From the NCBI RefSeq assembly GCF_023702715.1, contig NZ_CP098480.1, positions 3,162,001 to 3,226,000 on the forward strand: 64,000 nucleotides of DNA, given 5' to 3'. Source of the DNA: Acinetobacter sp. C32I (GTDB lineage: Bacteria > Pseudomonadota > Gammaproteobacteria > Pseudomonadales > Moraxellaceae). Numbering within the stretch: position 1 is the stretch's first letter; each line of letters begins with the position of its first letter. Below the pieces are notes generated by a model. The model had not been told where the DNA came from. It saw only the letters and a program-made list of their open reading frames with translations, and made no database searches. Of this stretch, positions 33,281 through 41,857 are shown piece by piece. The translations under genes were made by a program, and so were the position numbers.

Positions 33281-33934
33281 ATGATTACCTTACATTACCT
33301 ACAATGTTCACGTTCGTTCCGTATCTTGTGGGCATTAGAAGAACTTGGTGTGGATTGCCAAGTTGAGTATTATCAAAGGTTAGCCAATTTCTCAGCACCA
33401 GACAGCCTCAAACAGATTCACCCACTCGGTAAAGCGCCGATTTTGGTGGATGGTGAAGATGTCATTGTTGAATCTGCGGTAATCCTCGATTACTTGCAAC
33501 AACAGTATGACCTTCAACATCAATTTAAACCGCAACAACCCGCTGAGCAGCGCCAATATTCGTATTGGATGCATTATGCCGAAGGTTCATTGATGCCTTT
33601 ATTGGTCATGACCTTGGTGATGAACAATGTCAGCAAACATGTTCCATGGGTCATTCGTCCGATTGCTGAAAAAATTAGTGATGGTGTCAAAGCTGGCTTT
33701 GTGCGTCCACGGGTGAAAGAACATATTTTGTATCTTGAAGATTATCTGGCAAAACATGATTATTTTGCAGGTGATTTTTCTTTTGCCGATATTCAAATGG
33801 CCTTTCCGCTGATTGCCATCCAAAACCGTTTACACGGTAAATATCCAAATATTCAAGCCTTTGTGCAACGGGTTCAACAACGCTCAGCCTTTCAACGTGC
33901 TGAGCAAAGAACCTTACATTCTCAATGTGCATAA
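33281..33934 (+). CDS. Glutathione S-transferase
   Basis: 217 residues. N-terminal thioredoxin-fold domain with LQCSRSFRILWALEELGV (the Ser in CSRS is the likely catalytic residue), the cis-Pro loop HPLGKAPILVDGEDVIVESAVILDYL with the glutathione-binding ES pair, and an all-helical C-terminal domain ending in YFAGDFSFADIQMAFPL. A cytosolic detoxification enzyme; the electrophile is unknown. Confidence 0.9.
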   Translation: MITLHYLQCSRSFRILWALEELGVDCQVEYYQRLANFSAPDSLKQIHPLGKAPILVDGEDVIVESAVILDYLQQQYDLQHQFKPQQPAEQRQYSYWMHYAEGSLMPLLVMTLVMNNVSKHVPWVIRPIAEKISDGVKAGFVRPRVKEHILYLEDYLAKHDYFAGDFSFADIQMAFPLIAIQNRLHGKYPNIQAFVQRVQQRSAFQRAEQRTLHSQCA

Positions 33935-33946
33935 ATTTTTAAGCAT

Positions 33947-33978
33947 AAAAAAGGGGGAGCAGATTGTTCCCCTTTTTT
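33947..33978. terminator. Bidirectional terminator, GST gene / SPOR gene
   Basis: AAAAAAGGGG(GA) with TTCCCCTTTTTT around an 8-nt loop. Serves the two converging genes. Confidence 0.88.
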
Positions 33979-33991
33979 ATTATGAATTGGT

Positions 33992-34603
33992 TTAGCGCTT
34001 AATCACAATTGAATCAATACCGCTGTGTTGCAGGGTTTGTTGTGCTGCCAAAGCGGACTCTTGACTGTCATAAGGGCCAGAGAATACACGATACCACGTT
34101 TGACCATTTTCAACGCTTTTCACCACATCTGCAGATAAACCATTCAAGATGATCTCTGCACGACGTGCGTCGGCACTGTCTGGGTCAGGGTAGCTGCGTA
34201 CTTGTAAAATATAAGTTGCATGTGCAGGTGCGGCAGCTTGTTCACTTGGGGTGATGCCACTTGGATCTTCGGTTGTGGTGGTCTCAGGTTTTGGTGACTC
34301 AATAATGACCACATTGCCTTGAGGTTTGGTCTCAGGTACGGCTTGTTCTGGAATCGGGGTCACTTGTTGCTGAGGAAGTAAGTCATAAAAACGGTAGTCT
34401 TTATTGGTGTTTTCTTCTTCATAATGTTCAGAGGTCACCTGATTTTTTGCAGGGACTGGCTGCCACGGTTGCCAAAGCATTAACATTACGGCAGCGCATA
34501 GGATCGCGAGAATTGCGACAAGCATTCCCAACCACTTTGGAATGAGCGGTTTTTTAGGCTTGTTTGGTCGTTCAGATACACCACGTTGCGTTTTTCCAAA
34601 CAC
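33992..34603 (-). CDS. SPOR-domain membrane protein
   Basis: 203 residues. A basic, Pro-rich N-terminal tail (PNKPKKPLIPKW) is followed by one membrane helix (MLVAILAILCAAVMLMLW, about 27-44), a long low-complexity Pro/Thr/Glu periplasmic linker, and a C-terminal SPOR domain (THATYILQVRSYPD to QQTLQHSGIDSIVIKR, about 128-203). SPOR domains bind glycan strands stripped of stem peptides at the division septum, so a septal or envelope role is likely. It lies downstream of argS in the same direction, as in many gammaproteobacteria (argS-ftsN), so it may be the FtsN equivalent; length and topology agree, but homology to FtsN is not proven. Confidence 0.78.
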   Translation of the reverse strand: MFGKTQRGVSERPNKPKKPLIPKWLGMLVAILAILCAAVMLMLWQPWQPVPAKNQVTSEHYEEENTNKDYRFYDLLPQQQVTPIPEQAVPETKPQGNVVIIESPKPETTTTEDPSGITPSEQAAAPAHATYILQVRSYPDPDSADARRAEIILNGLSADVVKSVENGQTWYRVFSGPYDSQESALAAQQTLQHSGIDSIVIKR

Positions 34604-34760
34604 CGGAAAATTCCTCTTGATCCTATTAGGTTATTTGTAACTTGAATCTGCTTAAAAACAAAGCATTATGTTTAAAAATAATGCTTTGTTTACCATATTG
34701 TCTAACAATGATGGCTTAAGTTTACATGTGTTTAAGCTTTGATTTACGGGTTGTCGTTTT

Positions 34761-34893
34761 ACCTCAGGCATAGCCTTCGGTCTTGCAGCCATGTGTGAAG
34801 CGTTGCTTTGCTGTTTACATGGTTACTTCGGGCACAGCCCTCCGTCTTGCGACCATGTGTGAAGCTTTCGCTTCACTTTTTTACATGGTCTCA
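34761..34893 (-). repeat. Imperfect tandem repeat downstream of argS
   Basis: Two units of about 64-65 bp (34761-34824 and 34825-34889) share a GGCAYAGCC...GTCTTGC...CATGTGTGAAGC...TTTACATGGT skeleton. The argS-proximal unit includes the last codons of argS and a perfect GTGAAGC-GAAA-GCTTCAC stem; the second unit keeps only part of that stem. Both contain a short GGGC..GCCC-type pairing. The remaining gap to the SPOR gene (34604-34760) shows only AT-rich leader sequence. Confidence 0.7.
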
Positions 34894-36671
34894 GGAGCGG
34901 ATACACCGAGTAATTCTAAGCCATTACGCAAAACTTGTTGTACGTTGATTGAAAGTAATAAACGTGCTTGTGTCAGTGCCACATCATCACCCAATACTTT
35001 ATGTTCGTTGTACCAAGCGTGGAATAGGGCTGCGAGCTCTTTCAGATAGTTACCAATTTGGTGTGGTTCATAGGCATTGGCTGCACGGACTAAGATATCT
35101 GGATAAGCAGCAAGCTTAGATAAGATCTCAGTTTCAGCATCAAGTTCTAAACGATTGGCTTGTTCACGTGCCGCAACAGCATCAAAACTGATCCCCGTAG
35201 AAGCTGCTTTTTCTAACATACGGCAAATACGTGCATGGGCATATTGAATGTAATACACCGCATTGTCTTTGCTTTGTGAAACAGCAAGGTCAAGGTCAAA
35301 GTCGATGTGTTGTTCAGACTTACGCATCACATAGTAGAAACGTGCAGCATCGTTACCCACTTCTTTACGTAGATCACGTAAAGTCACGAACTGACCCGAA
35401 CGCGATGACATTTGTACCATCTCGCCACCACGCCATAAGCTCACGAACTGAACCAAAAGTACAGTCAGTTTCTTCGAGTCATAGCCCATGGCATCAATCG
35501 CTGCTTTGACACGTGAGATATAACCGTGGTGGTCAGAACCCCAAATATCAATCAGGTCGGTATAGCCGCGTTGTAGTTTATTCAAGTGATAAGCAATGTC
35601 AGAAGCAAAGTAAGTGGTTTGACCATTACGACGTTTCACCACACGGTCTTTTTCATCACCGAACTCAGTTGATTTAAACCAGATGTTACCGTCTTTTTCA
35701 TAGAGGTAACCACGTTGGTCTAATGTCTCCAGTGCCTCATCAATTTTGTCAGTTAAAGAGTCTTCACTGAACCATTTGTCAAAGGTCACGCCAAAGTCAG
35801 CCAAGTCATCTTTGATGTCATCTAAGATGGCGTGCAAAGCTGCTTGATGGAAAACACGGTAGTCTGCACCCAAGTGTTGTTGTGAGTTTGCGATCAAACC
35901 ATCAATGTGCTTTTCTTTGTCGCCAGAAAGGACAACTTTGTTGCCTTCTGCATCGAGTTCTTCAGCGTATTGAACATCTTCTGGTACATCTTTATAAATG
36001 TCAGCAACAGTACGAACATGTGCATTGCCATCTTTATCAATAATTTCTTGAGCGATTTCTTTAACGTAGTCGCCTTGGTAGGCATTTTTAGGGAAAACTA
36101 AAGTTTGTCCCGTCAATTCTAAATAACGTAAATAAGTTGAAGTCGCCAAAATGTCCATTTGACGGCCTGCATCATTGACATAGTATTCACGATCAACGGT
36201 TGCACCTGTTGCTTCTAATAGGTTTGCAACGGTCATACCATATGCTGCGCCACGCCCATGTCCGACATGCAGACTAGAGGTTGGGTTGGCAGAGACAAAC
36301 TCGACTTGGATCTTTTTAGCTGCATTGGCTTGACTACGACCATAGTCATTTTTTTGTGCTTGGATTTGATCAAGCACGGCATAGCGTTGGTCTGCATTTA
36401 AAAAGAAGTTAATAAAACCCGGACCTGCAATTTCTGCTTTGGTAATGTCAGCCACTTCAGGCAGGGCTGCCAAGATTTTTTCAGCAAGATCACGTGGTTT
36501 CATGCCAGCAGCTTTGGAGCCGATCATGGCGATATTTGAAGCAAAGTCTCCGTGACTTCGGTCTTTGGTACGGGTTAAATGGCTCGTGTTGGTCCAATCG
36601 GAAGGAAGTACACCTTGCTGTTGCAGGGTTTGTACCGCATGATCAAGAGCTGCTTGTATTGCCGTATTCAT
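34881..36671 (-). CDS. argS: Arginyl-tRNA synthetase
   Basis: Class Ia synthetase charging tRNA-Arg; 596 residues. An N-terminal Add-1 domain is followed by the HIGH-like signature SANPTSSLHVGHGRGAAYG (HVGH). No canonical KMSKS is present, as normal for ArgRS; its place is taken by MSSRSGQFVTLRDL. The C-terminal DALR anticodon-binding domain ends LLSINVQQVLRNGLELLGVSAPE. The ATG at 36671 (MNTAIQAAL) is used; an in-frame ATG 12 codons upstream adds residues not seen in the family. The last codons are part of a tandem repeat that continues downstream. Confidence 0.97.
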   Translation of the reverse strand: MNTAIQAALDHAVQTLQQQGVLPSDWTNTSHLTRTKDRSHGDFASNIAMIGSKAAGMKPRDLAEKILAALPEVADITKAEIAGPGFINFFLNADQRYAVLDQIQAQKNDYGRSQANAAKKIQVEFVSANPTSSLHVGHGRGAAYGMTVANLLEATGATVDREYYVNDAGRQMDILATSTYLRYLELTGQTLVFPKNAYQGDYVKEIAQEIIDKDGNAHVRTVADIYKDVPEDVQYAEELDAEGNKVVLSGDKEKHIDGLIANSQQHLGADYRVFHQAALHAILDDIKDDLADFGVTFDKWFSEDSLTDKIDEALETLDQRGYLYEKDGNIWFKSTEFGDEKDRVVKRRNGQTTYFASDIAYHLNKLQRGYTDLIDIWGSDHHGYISRVKAAIDAMGYDSKKLTVLLVQFVSLWRGGEMVQMSSRSGQFVTLRDLRKEVGNDAARFYYVMRKSEQHIDFDLDLAVSQSKDNAVYYIQYAHARICRMLEKAASTGISFDAVAAREQANRLELDAETEILSKLAAYPDILVRAANAYEPHQIGNYLKELAALFHAWYNEHKVLGDDVALTQARLLLSINVQQVLRNGLELLGVSAPETM

Positions 36672-36843
36672 AGTTACCGAAAATAAATGTCGCGGAAAAA
36701 CGAACAATATAGCAAACTTTATCGGCTTAGGGGGAGTGGGATTGATCTGGAATTAACATATTCCTATAAAACTTTTTAAGTTCATGTTTTTAAGTTGTGT
36801 GTTGAAGATGCTATACCTTTGATAGATATAGCATCTTGGTCTT

Positions 36844-37764
36844 TTAGTCTTCTAAAATCTGTTCTAATAATTCATCGCTTGGCGCGAAGTAATAAGCACC
36901 ATCAATCGCAGTGGTAAAATGCAATAAGCGATCATGAATGCCATCACCTGTTGTCCCAAACATACGTTTCAGCATCTCGTCAATAATGCTTAAATTGTTG
37001 GTGTAAGCGACAAAGAACAAGCCTTGCTCACCTTTGCCATCACCATAAGGCAAGCTGTGGCGCAAGATTTCCATTTCTTCCCCCTCGTCATCTTCCACGA
37101 CGGTACGTGCGACATGCGAGTTCTGTGGTTTGATGTCATCATCCAGTTCAATTGACTCGAGTTTGGTCCGACCAAACACATGCTCTTGCGCATCAACTTT
37201 CAGTTGTTGCCATTTTGCTAGGTCATGGATATAGCGTTGTGCAAAGATAAAGCTACCATCAGCAAATGCCTCTGCCTCCTCAGGAAGTAGGGCCGCTTCA
37301 GCGCGGTCATCCGGGAATTGCGGATTCTCCGTTCCGTCAATAAAGCCAGTCATGTCACGACCATCAAAGAAGCGGAAACATGCGCGTTCCTCCAAGACTT
37401 CGACTTTATCCTGAATACCACTAAAGAAGGCTTGGCTCATGGCAAAGCAAATATCAGCACGGGCACTGGCAATATGAATAAATACATCAGCGGGTACCAC
37501 AGGCATCTGAAACGCACCCTGTTGTGGGTCAAGTTGCTTAAAACCTTCAGGCGTTTGGGCATAAAGTTTTGCCCACAGTTCAGGGCCAAAAGCGATCGCT
37601 GTTTTGATTTGGTCATTCGGGTGTTGCGTGATCAAGCGGTCACGCGTCGAAAGTAGCGCTTCAATCTGTTGTTTTAATTCAGCAATGCTTAAATCTTTTA
37701 AACGTAAAACAATAAAGCGGGCATGATCAGAAGGTAATGGAAGAATGACAGATTGCGCAGTCAT
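36844..37764 (-). CDS. Dye-decolourising (Dyp-type) heme peroxidase
   Basis: 306 residues, no signal peptide. The Dyp fingerprint GFIDGTENPQ (about 142-151) carries the catalytic Asp of GxxDG. The proximal heme His lies in NSHVARTVVEDDEG and the distal Arg in EILRHSLPYGDG. The YfeX-type subgroup of about 300 residues fits best. Such enzymes reduce peroxide and oxidise dyes or porphyrinogens; physiological substrates are poorly known. The start is ATG 37764, with AAGGAGAT directly upstream in gene sense. Monocistronic. Confidence 0.92.
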   Translation of the reverse strand: MTAQSVILPLPSDHARFIVLRLKDLSIAELKQQIEALLSTRDRLITQHPNDQIKTAIAFGPELWAKLYAQTPEGFKQLDPQQGAFQMPVVPADVFIHIASARADICFAMSQAFFSGIQDKVEVLEERACFRFFDGRDMTGFIDGTENPQFPDDRAEAALLPEEAEAFADGSFIFAQRYIHDLAKWQQLKVDAQEHVFGRTKLESIELDDDIKPQNSHVARTVVEDDEGEEMEILRHSLPYGDGKGEQGLFFVAYTNNLSIIDEMLKRMFGTTGDGIHDRLLHFTTAIDGAYYFAPSDELLEQILED

Positions 37765-37921
37765 TAAAATCTCCTTAGTTATTTTTAAGGGGCAAAAGAA
37801 TAATTGTGCCTGATGTTATGAGGACTGAGTAGCTGGTTTGTTAAATTTTCTTGCCTAAAATATCATCACGATGCGTTGATAAAACGGTATAATTCAACTT
37901 TTATTGTTCAACGCTGTTGCT

Positions 37922-38548
37922 ATGTCTGTGCAGGTTTGGTTTGCTTTTATGTTGGCGTGCTGGGTGATTAGTGTCTCACCGGGTGCTGGCGCAATTGCCT
38001 CAATGTCGAGTGGGCTGAACTATGGCTTTCGACATGGTTATTGGAATGCGATTGGTTTGCAAGTCGCATTGATTATTCAAATCCTGATTGTTGCGGCAGG
38101 TGTCGGTGTCCTATTTGCGACCACGCCTTGGGCTTTTCAGGTGGTAAAATGGTTCGGGGTGATCTATTTATTGTACTTGGCTTATACACAGTGGAAAGCA
38201 CCGATTCAGAGCATCGAAATTCAGCACGAACAGAATGATAAATCTGCTTTAGCTTTAGTATTTAAAGGCTTTGTGGTGAATATGAGCAACCCCAAAGCAA
38301 TCGTGTTTTTATTGGCTGTTTTGCCACAATTTTTGGACTTGAATCGACCACAGTGGCTGCAATACCTCATTATGGCGGTCACGATGGTGACGATTGATTT
38401 GATTGTCATGGCAGGCTATACCGGACTGGCATCGAAAGTATTAAGACTGCTTCGTTCGCCGACACAGCAAAAATACTTAAATCGTGGTTTTGCGGTGATG
38501 TTTAGTTGTGCAGCCTTATTATTGAGCGCCATTCAGCAATCTAGCTAA
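37922..38548 (+). CDS. LysE/RhtB-family exporter
   Basis: 208 residues, about six helices. The N-terminal ACWVISVSPGAGAIASMSSGLNYGFRHGYWNAIGLQ is the RhtB signature with SPGAG in place of PGPN, and GFVVNMSNPKAIVFLLAVLPQFL the central one. Probably an efflux carrier for amino acids or homoserine-type compounds. The ATG at 37922 is chosen; an upstream TTG at 37904 would add six residues. It ends 6 bp from the convergent znuB stop. Confidence 0.85.
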   Translation: MSVQVWFAFMLACWVISVSPGAGAIASMSSGLNYGFRHGYWNAIGLQVALIIQILIVAAGVGVLFATTPWAFQVVKWFGVIYLLYLAYTQWKAPIQSIEIQHEQNDKSALALVFKGFVVNMSNPKAIVFLLAVLPQFLDLNRPQWLQYLIMAVTMVTIDLIVMAGYTGLASKVLRLLRSPTQQKYLNRGFAVMFSCAALLLSAIQQSS

Positions 38549-38554
38549 ACCTTG

Positions 38555-39364
38555 TTAGGCCGATTGAGACTGGCTTTTGAGTTTCTGTACGATAAAAATG
38601 GCAGCAAAACACAGTGCCATGCACAACACAATGCTCAGGCCTGTTGAAATATTTAAGGCAGCACTTGACCATAGGCCAACTGTGACGCCAAGCTGTGCCA
38701 GAATAAAGGCCCAGACCACCATCTGTTTGGGAGAGTGCGCCAGTAAGCGTGCGCTAAGTGCTGGAATCACCAACAGTGCACCCATTAATAATGAACCCAC
38801 TGCACGTAAAGCCAGTACCGTAAACAATGCCAATAACAACATAAAGATCAGGCGTTGCCAATTGGCACTGACGCCTTCACTCATAGCAATATCAGGATCA
38901 ATCGCAATTTGAATTTGTGCTGACCAAGAGCGATACAGTACGATCAATGCGGCGATGATGACCACGGCAAACATCGGTAAATCAGACCATTCGATACTGA
39001 GTAAATCACCGAATAAATAGCTGAGCAATTCAGGGCGTAGGCTTGGCACTTGCTGAATCAAGAGTAAGCCTGAGCAGAGTAGGGTCGCAGAGCTTAAAGC
39101 GAGCAAGGCATCATTGGGTAGGCGAGAGTCATGCAGCACCCACAGCAATGCAACCAGTAACAGCGCCAGACAGGCAACACCCAACCAGAAAGGTAAATTT
39201 AAAATACCTGCAACTGCGACCCCTAGTAGGGTGCCGTGAGCCATGGTATCGGCAAAAAAAGACATTCTGCGCCACAGCATTAGGCAACCGAGTGGAGCGG
39301 TCAGAAAAACCAGCAATGACCCCATGATCCAAGCAGGTAGGAGGAGTTGTAACCATTCCATCAT
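38555..39364 (-). CDS. znuB: Zinc ABC transporter permease ZnuB
   Basis: 269 residues, about eight membrane helices, of the ABC-3 metal permease family. MLWRRMSFFADTMAHGTLLGVAVA near the N-terminus and the following GVACLALLLVALLW are typical, as is VGSLLMGALLVIPALSARLLAHSPKQMV in the C-terminal half. It works with ZnuC and the periplasmic ZnuA. It starts at ATG 39364 or 39361, only 3 bp after the znuC stop. The order on this strand is zur-znuC-znuB. Confidence 0.93.
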   Translation of the reverse strand: MMEWLQLLLPAWIMGSLLVFLTAPLGCLMLWRRMSFFADTMAHGTLLGVAVAGILNLPFWLGVACLALLLVALLWVLHDSRLPNDALLALSSATLLCSGLLLIQQVPSLRPELLSYLFGDLLSIEWSDLPMFAVVIIAALIVLYRSWSAQIQIAIDPDIAMSEGVSANWQRLIFMLLLALFTVLALRAVGSLLMGALLVIPALSARLLAHSPKQMVVWAFILAQLGVTVGLWSSAALNISTGLSIVLCMALCFAAIFIVQKLKSQSQSA

Positions 39365-39367
39365 GGC

Positions 39368-40156
39368 TTAGACCTTTGGCTCTGGGTGAATGTGTGGACG
39401 TGGATCGTGAGAACACGGTTCGGCATGATCACTATGCCCACAGTGATTATGGTGATGCTGATAGAACATTCGTTGTGTGCCAAAAATGGCTTGATATTCT
39501 GGATGCTGTTGAATATTTTCAGGCAAACCGCTGCAACAGATGTGTTTATTGAGGCAGACCACACGATGCGTACCTTGCATGACCCATTGCAAATCATGCG
39601 ACACCATCAGGACGGCACAACCATAGCGTTCGGGTAAGCTGCGTACATATTCATACAGTTCAGCTTCAGACTGGATGTCCAGACCTTGCATCGGTTCATC
39701 CAAGACTAAGATATCAGGCTGCCGCAGTAAGGCTCGAGCCAGTAAAACGCGTTGCCGTTCACCGCCTGATAGCTGCTGTACTTTGGATGCTTGTAATTTT
39801 TGGATGCCGGTGTCGCGGACAATCTCTGCACGTAAATCAGCGCTGCAGATTTCAAGATCAAGTAAATCTTGTACCCGTAAAGGCAGGCTGGCAGACGGAT
39901 TAAACTTCTGCGGCACATAAGCCAGTTTTAATTTTTTTGAAAAGCGCACCTTGCCTTTATTGGGTGACATGATGCCAAGGAGTACTTTGATTAAGGTTGA
40001 TTTGCCTGCGCCATTGGGACCAATCAGCGTCACAATCTCTTTTGACTGCAAAGCAAAATCGACATTTCTCAAAATATCCCGTTCGTCACGTCGAACCGAG
40101 ACTTTCTCCAACTGTATAAGCGGAGTGTTTACTGGCGTATGCTGCACTGATGACAT
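39368..40156 (-). CDS. znuC: Zinc ABC transporter ATPase ZnuC
   Basis: 262 residues. Walker A is GPNGAGKST (about 43-51), the signature is LSGGERQRVLLARALL, Walker B is ILVLDEPMQGLD, and the switch His is in MVSHD. The last 30 or so residues are exceptionally rich in His, Cys and Asp (QHHHNHCGHSDHAEPC..HDPRPHIHPEP), a likely metal-binding tail on the cytosolic side. The start codon lies inside the 3' end of zur, overlapping it by 28 bp, so translation is coupled to the repressor. Confidence 0.93.
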   Translation of the reverse strand: MSSVQHTPVNTPLIQLEKVSVRRDERDILRNVDFALQSKEIVTLIGPNGAGKSTLIKVLLGIMSPNKGKVRFSKKLKLAYVPQKFNPSASLPLRVQDLLDLEICSADLRAEIVRDTGIQKLQASKVQQLSGGERQRVLLARALLRQPDILVLDEPMQGLDIQSEAELYEYVRSLPERYGCAVLMVSHDLQWVMQGTHRVVCLNKHICCSGLPENIQQHPEYQAIFGTQRMFYQHHHNHCGHSDHAEPCSHDPRPHIHPEPKV

Positions 40157-40626
40157 TTTCCAGAAATTTCAATAATGCTGTGTTGCGCTAAAAACTGGTC
40201 TGAGGCGGCAAGTTGGTCGAGTTGTTGAATCAAGCCTTGCGCAGAAGCCTCTTTGACAGAATGGCATTCGGTACAAATCAGGAAAGCAGCTTGGTGTCCT
40301 TCACGTGGATGGCAACAAGGTATATAGGCATTGATTGAGGTCAGTCTGTGAATGAGGCCTTTTTCTAATAAAAAGTCTAAACTGCGATACACTGTCGGTG
40401 GGGCAGCAGGGCGGTCTGCTTGGCCTTTAATTTTTGCCAATAAGTCATAAGCACCCATTGGGCCAGAGGCATTCAAAATGAGTTCAAGCACTTCTTTACG
40501 CAAAGGGGTCAGGCGAGCGCCAGTCGCAGTGCATAACAATTCTGCTTCAGCAAGTCGCGCTTTAATATCGTGATGACCATGAACACCATGTAATGCATTG
40601 TCATGTTCATGTGAACAAGAACTCAT
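40129..40626 (-). CDS. zur: Zinc uptake regulator Zur (Fur family)
   Basis: 165 residues. It begins with a His-rich tail (SSCSHEHDNALHGVHGHHD), then the Fur-type DNA-binding domain (RLTPLRKEVLELIL, PPTVYRSLDFLLEKGLIHRL). The metal domain has CCHPREGHQAAFLICTECHSV, with the structural-zinc CxxC as CTEC, and a final CHQC near the C-terminus. Zur with Zn2+ represses zinc uptake genes. It is the first gene of zur-znuC-znuB, divergent from znuA. The Zur-type box at 40806-40820 lies on the znuA side of the gap. Confidence 0.94.
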   Translation of the reverse strand: MSSCSHEHDNALHGVHGHHDIKARLAEAELLCTATGARLTPLRKEVLELILNASGPMGAYDLLAKIKGQADRPAAPPTVYRSLDFLLEKGLIHRLTSINAYIPCCHPREGHQAAFLICTECHSVKEASAQGLIQQLDQLAASDQFLAQHSIIEISGKCHQCSIRQ

Positions 40627-40727
40627 AGATTGACCTCATTGTTTTTGTAGAACCTATTGATCTGTTACAGCGCCATAAAGGCTGATGACCTTACAATAGA
40701 TTCAATATCATAACACGCAATTTAGGA

Positions 40728-40747
40728 TAACTATCTATATATAGTTA
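40728..40747. promoter_or_regulatory. 20-bp near-perfect palindrome in the zur-znuA gap
   Basis: TAACTATCTATATATAGTTA: nine of ten pairs match. It lies midway between zur and znuA and differs from the znuA box, so it is either a divergent Zur site serving zur-znuCB or an operator for another regulator. Confidence 0.5.
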
Positions 40748-40805
40748 AAGCCAAGTCTGTTCAGGTGATGAATCTCGAAAATAGACATAGGCATTTTTTA
40801 ACTTT

Positions 40806-40820
40806 TGTTATATTATAACA
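40806..40820. promoter_or_regulatory. Zur box upstream of znuA
   Basis: TGTTATATTATAACA is a perfect palindrome about a central T and matches the GTTATA-n-TATAAC core of gammaproteobacterial Zur sites. It ends 27 bp before the znuA ATG, so bound Zur would block the promoter. Confidence 0.85.
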
Positions 40821-40847
40821 TGCTTCGCTAAATTGAGTAATGCTGTG

Positions 40848-41687
40848 ATGTCTCGCCTAATTGTTTTGGTCTTGTTTTCGATGTTAAGCACATGGGGCTG
40901 GACACAAAGCTTGGTGGTTTCAACACACCCAATTTATTTGATTGCTAAACAAGTGACAGACGGAGTAGAAGAGCCGATCCTGTTATTGAAAGATCAAAGT
41001 GGCCATGATGTGCAACTCACACCCGCCCATCGTAAAGCGATTCAAGATGCTTCCTTGGTGATTTGGCTGGGTAAAGCCCATGAAGCGCCACTGGAAAAAA
41101 TGCTGAACCAAAACCGTAAAGCAATTGCTTTATTAGACTCAGGCATTTTAACCGCTTTGCCGTTACGTAATTTACGTGGTGTATCTATGGCCAATACCGT
41201 AGATAGTCATGTGTGGTTAGATCCGAATAATGCGGTTCGGATCGCTTTCTTTATTGCAACTTTACGTTCTCAGCAATACCCAGAAAATAAAGCCAAATAC
41301 ATGGCCAATGCCAAAGAATTCTCTCAGCAGATGCTGCAAGCTTCACAACAATATGAAAGCTCGAATAAAGCCAAAAACTATTGGTCTTATCATGATGCCT
41401 ATCAGTATCTAGAACGTGCTTTGAACTTAAAATTTGCGGGTGCATTGACCGATGATCCACATATTGCCCCAACGGCAGCTCAAATTAAGTACTTAAGAGA
41501 CAATCGTCCGCAAAATAAAATGTGTCTATTGGCCGAAACGACAGCAAGTGCCAGTCAGTACCAAAAAATGAACCCAGTAGTTTTCCAGTCAGTCGATGAA
41601 AGCATGCGCGGCGAAGACAATTTTGTAACAGCGTGGCAAAAATTGGCTTCAAAAACCGATAAATGCGTAATAAGTGCACAAAATTGA
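40848..41687 (+). CDS. znuA: Zinc-binding periplasmic protein ZnuA
   Basis: 279 residues. Signal peptide SRLIVLVLFSMLSTWGWTQS, then STHPIYLIAKQVTDG with the first metal-ligand His, GHDVQLTPAHR with the second, and DSHVWLDPNN with the third; the C-terminal lobe includes FAGALTDDPHIAPTAAQIKYL. The His/Asp-rich loop of many ZnuA proteins is not present between GHDVQL and WLGKAHEAP. The ATG at 40848 is preferred; a TTG at 40833 would place extra residues before the signal peptide. It is controlled by the Zur box just upstream and pairs with znuCB on the other strand. Confidence 0.92.
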   Translation: MSRLIVLVLFSMLSTWGWTQSLVVSTHPIYLIAKQVTDGVEEPILLLKDQSGHDVQLTPAHRKAIQDASLVIWLGKAHEAPLEKMLNQNRKAIALLDSGILTALPLRNLRGVSMANTVDSHVWLDPNNAVRIAFFIATLRSQQYPENKAKYMANAKEFSQQMLQASQQYESSNKAKNYWSYHDAYQYLERALNLKFAGALTDDPHIAPTAAQIKYLRDNRPQNKMCLLAETTASASQYQKMNPVVFQSVDESMRGEDNFVTAWQKLASKTDKCVISAQN

Positions 41688-41764
41688 TCAAAAAAATAAA
41701 AATCAATTGACTCTATCGTCAAAAAATATGGTAACGAAAAAAGCAGACTTAAGTCGAGAAAAGA

Positions 41765-41793
41765 TTGCATGTTCAGGGGTGTAACTCTATAAT
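41765..41793 (+). promoter_or_regulatory. Promoter of the ATP synthase operon
   Basis: TTGCAT, 17-bp spacer, TATAAT, placed 65 bp before the atpI start. A near-consensus sigma-70 promoter, as expected for a strongly expressed operon. Confidence 0.8.
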
Positions 41794-41857
41794 GCCTGCG
41801 ATTCGAAACGATCATGATTAAAACTTGTCAAGCAGTTCTGCTGTAAGTGGGTAAAAA

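Noticed and set aside
34783..35049. Rightward frame over the argS end and the tandem repeat
   Set aside because: It lies antisense to argS and across the repeat, has no ribosome site and shows no protein-like composition.
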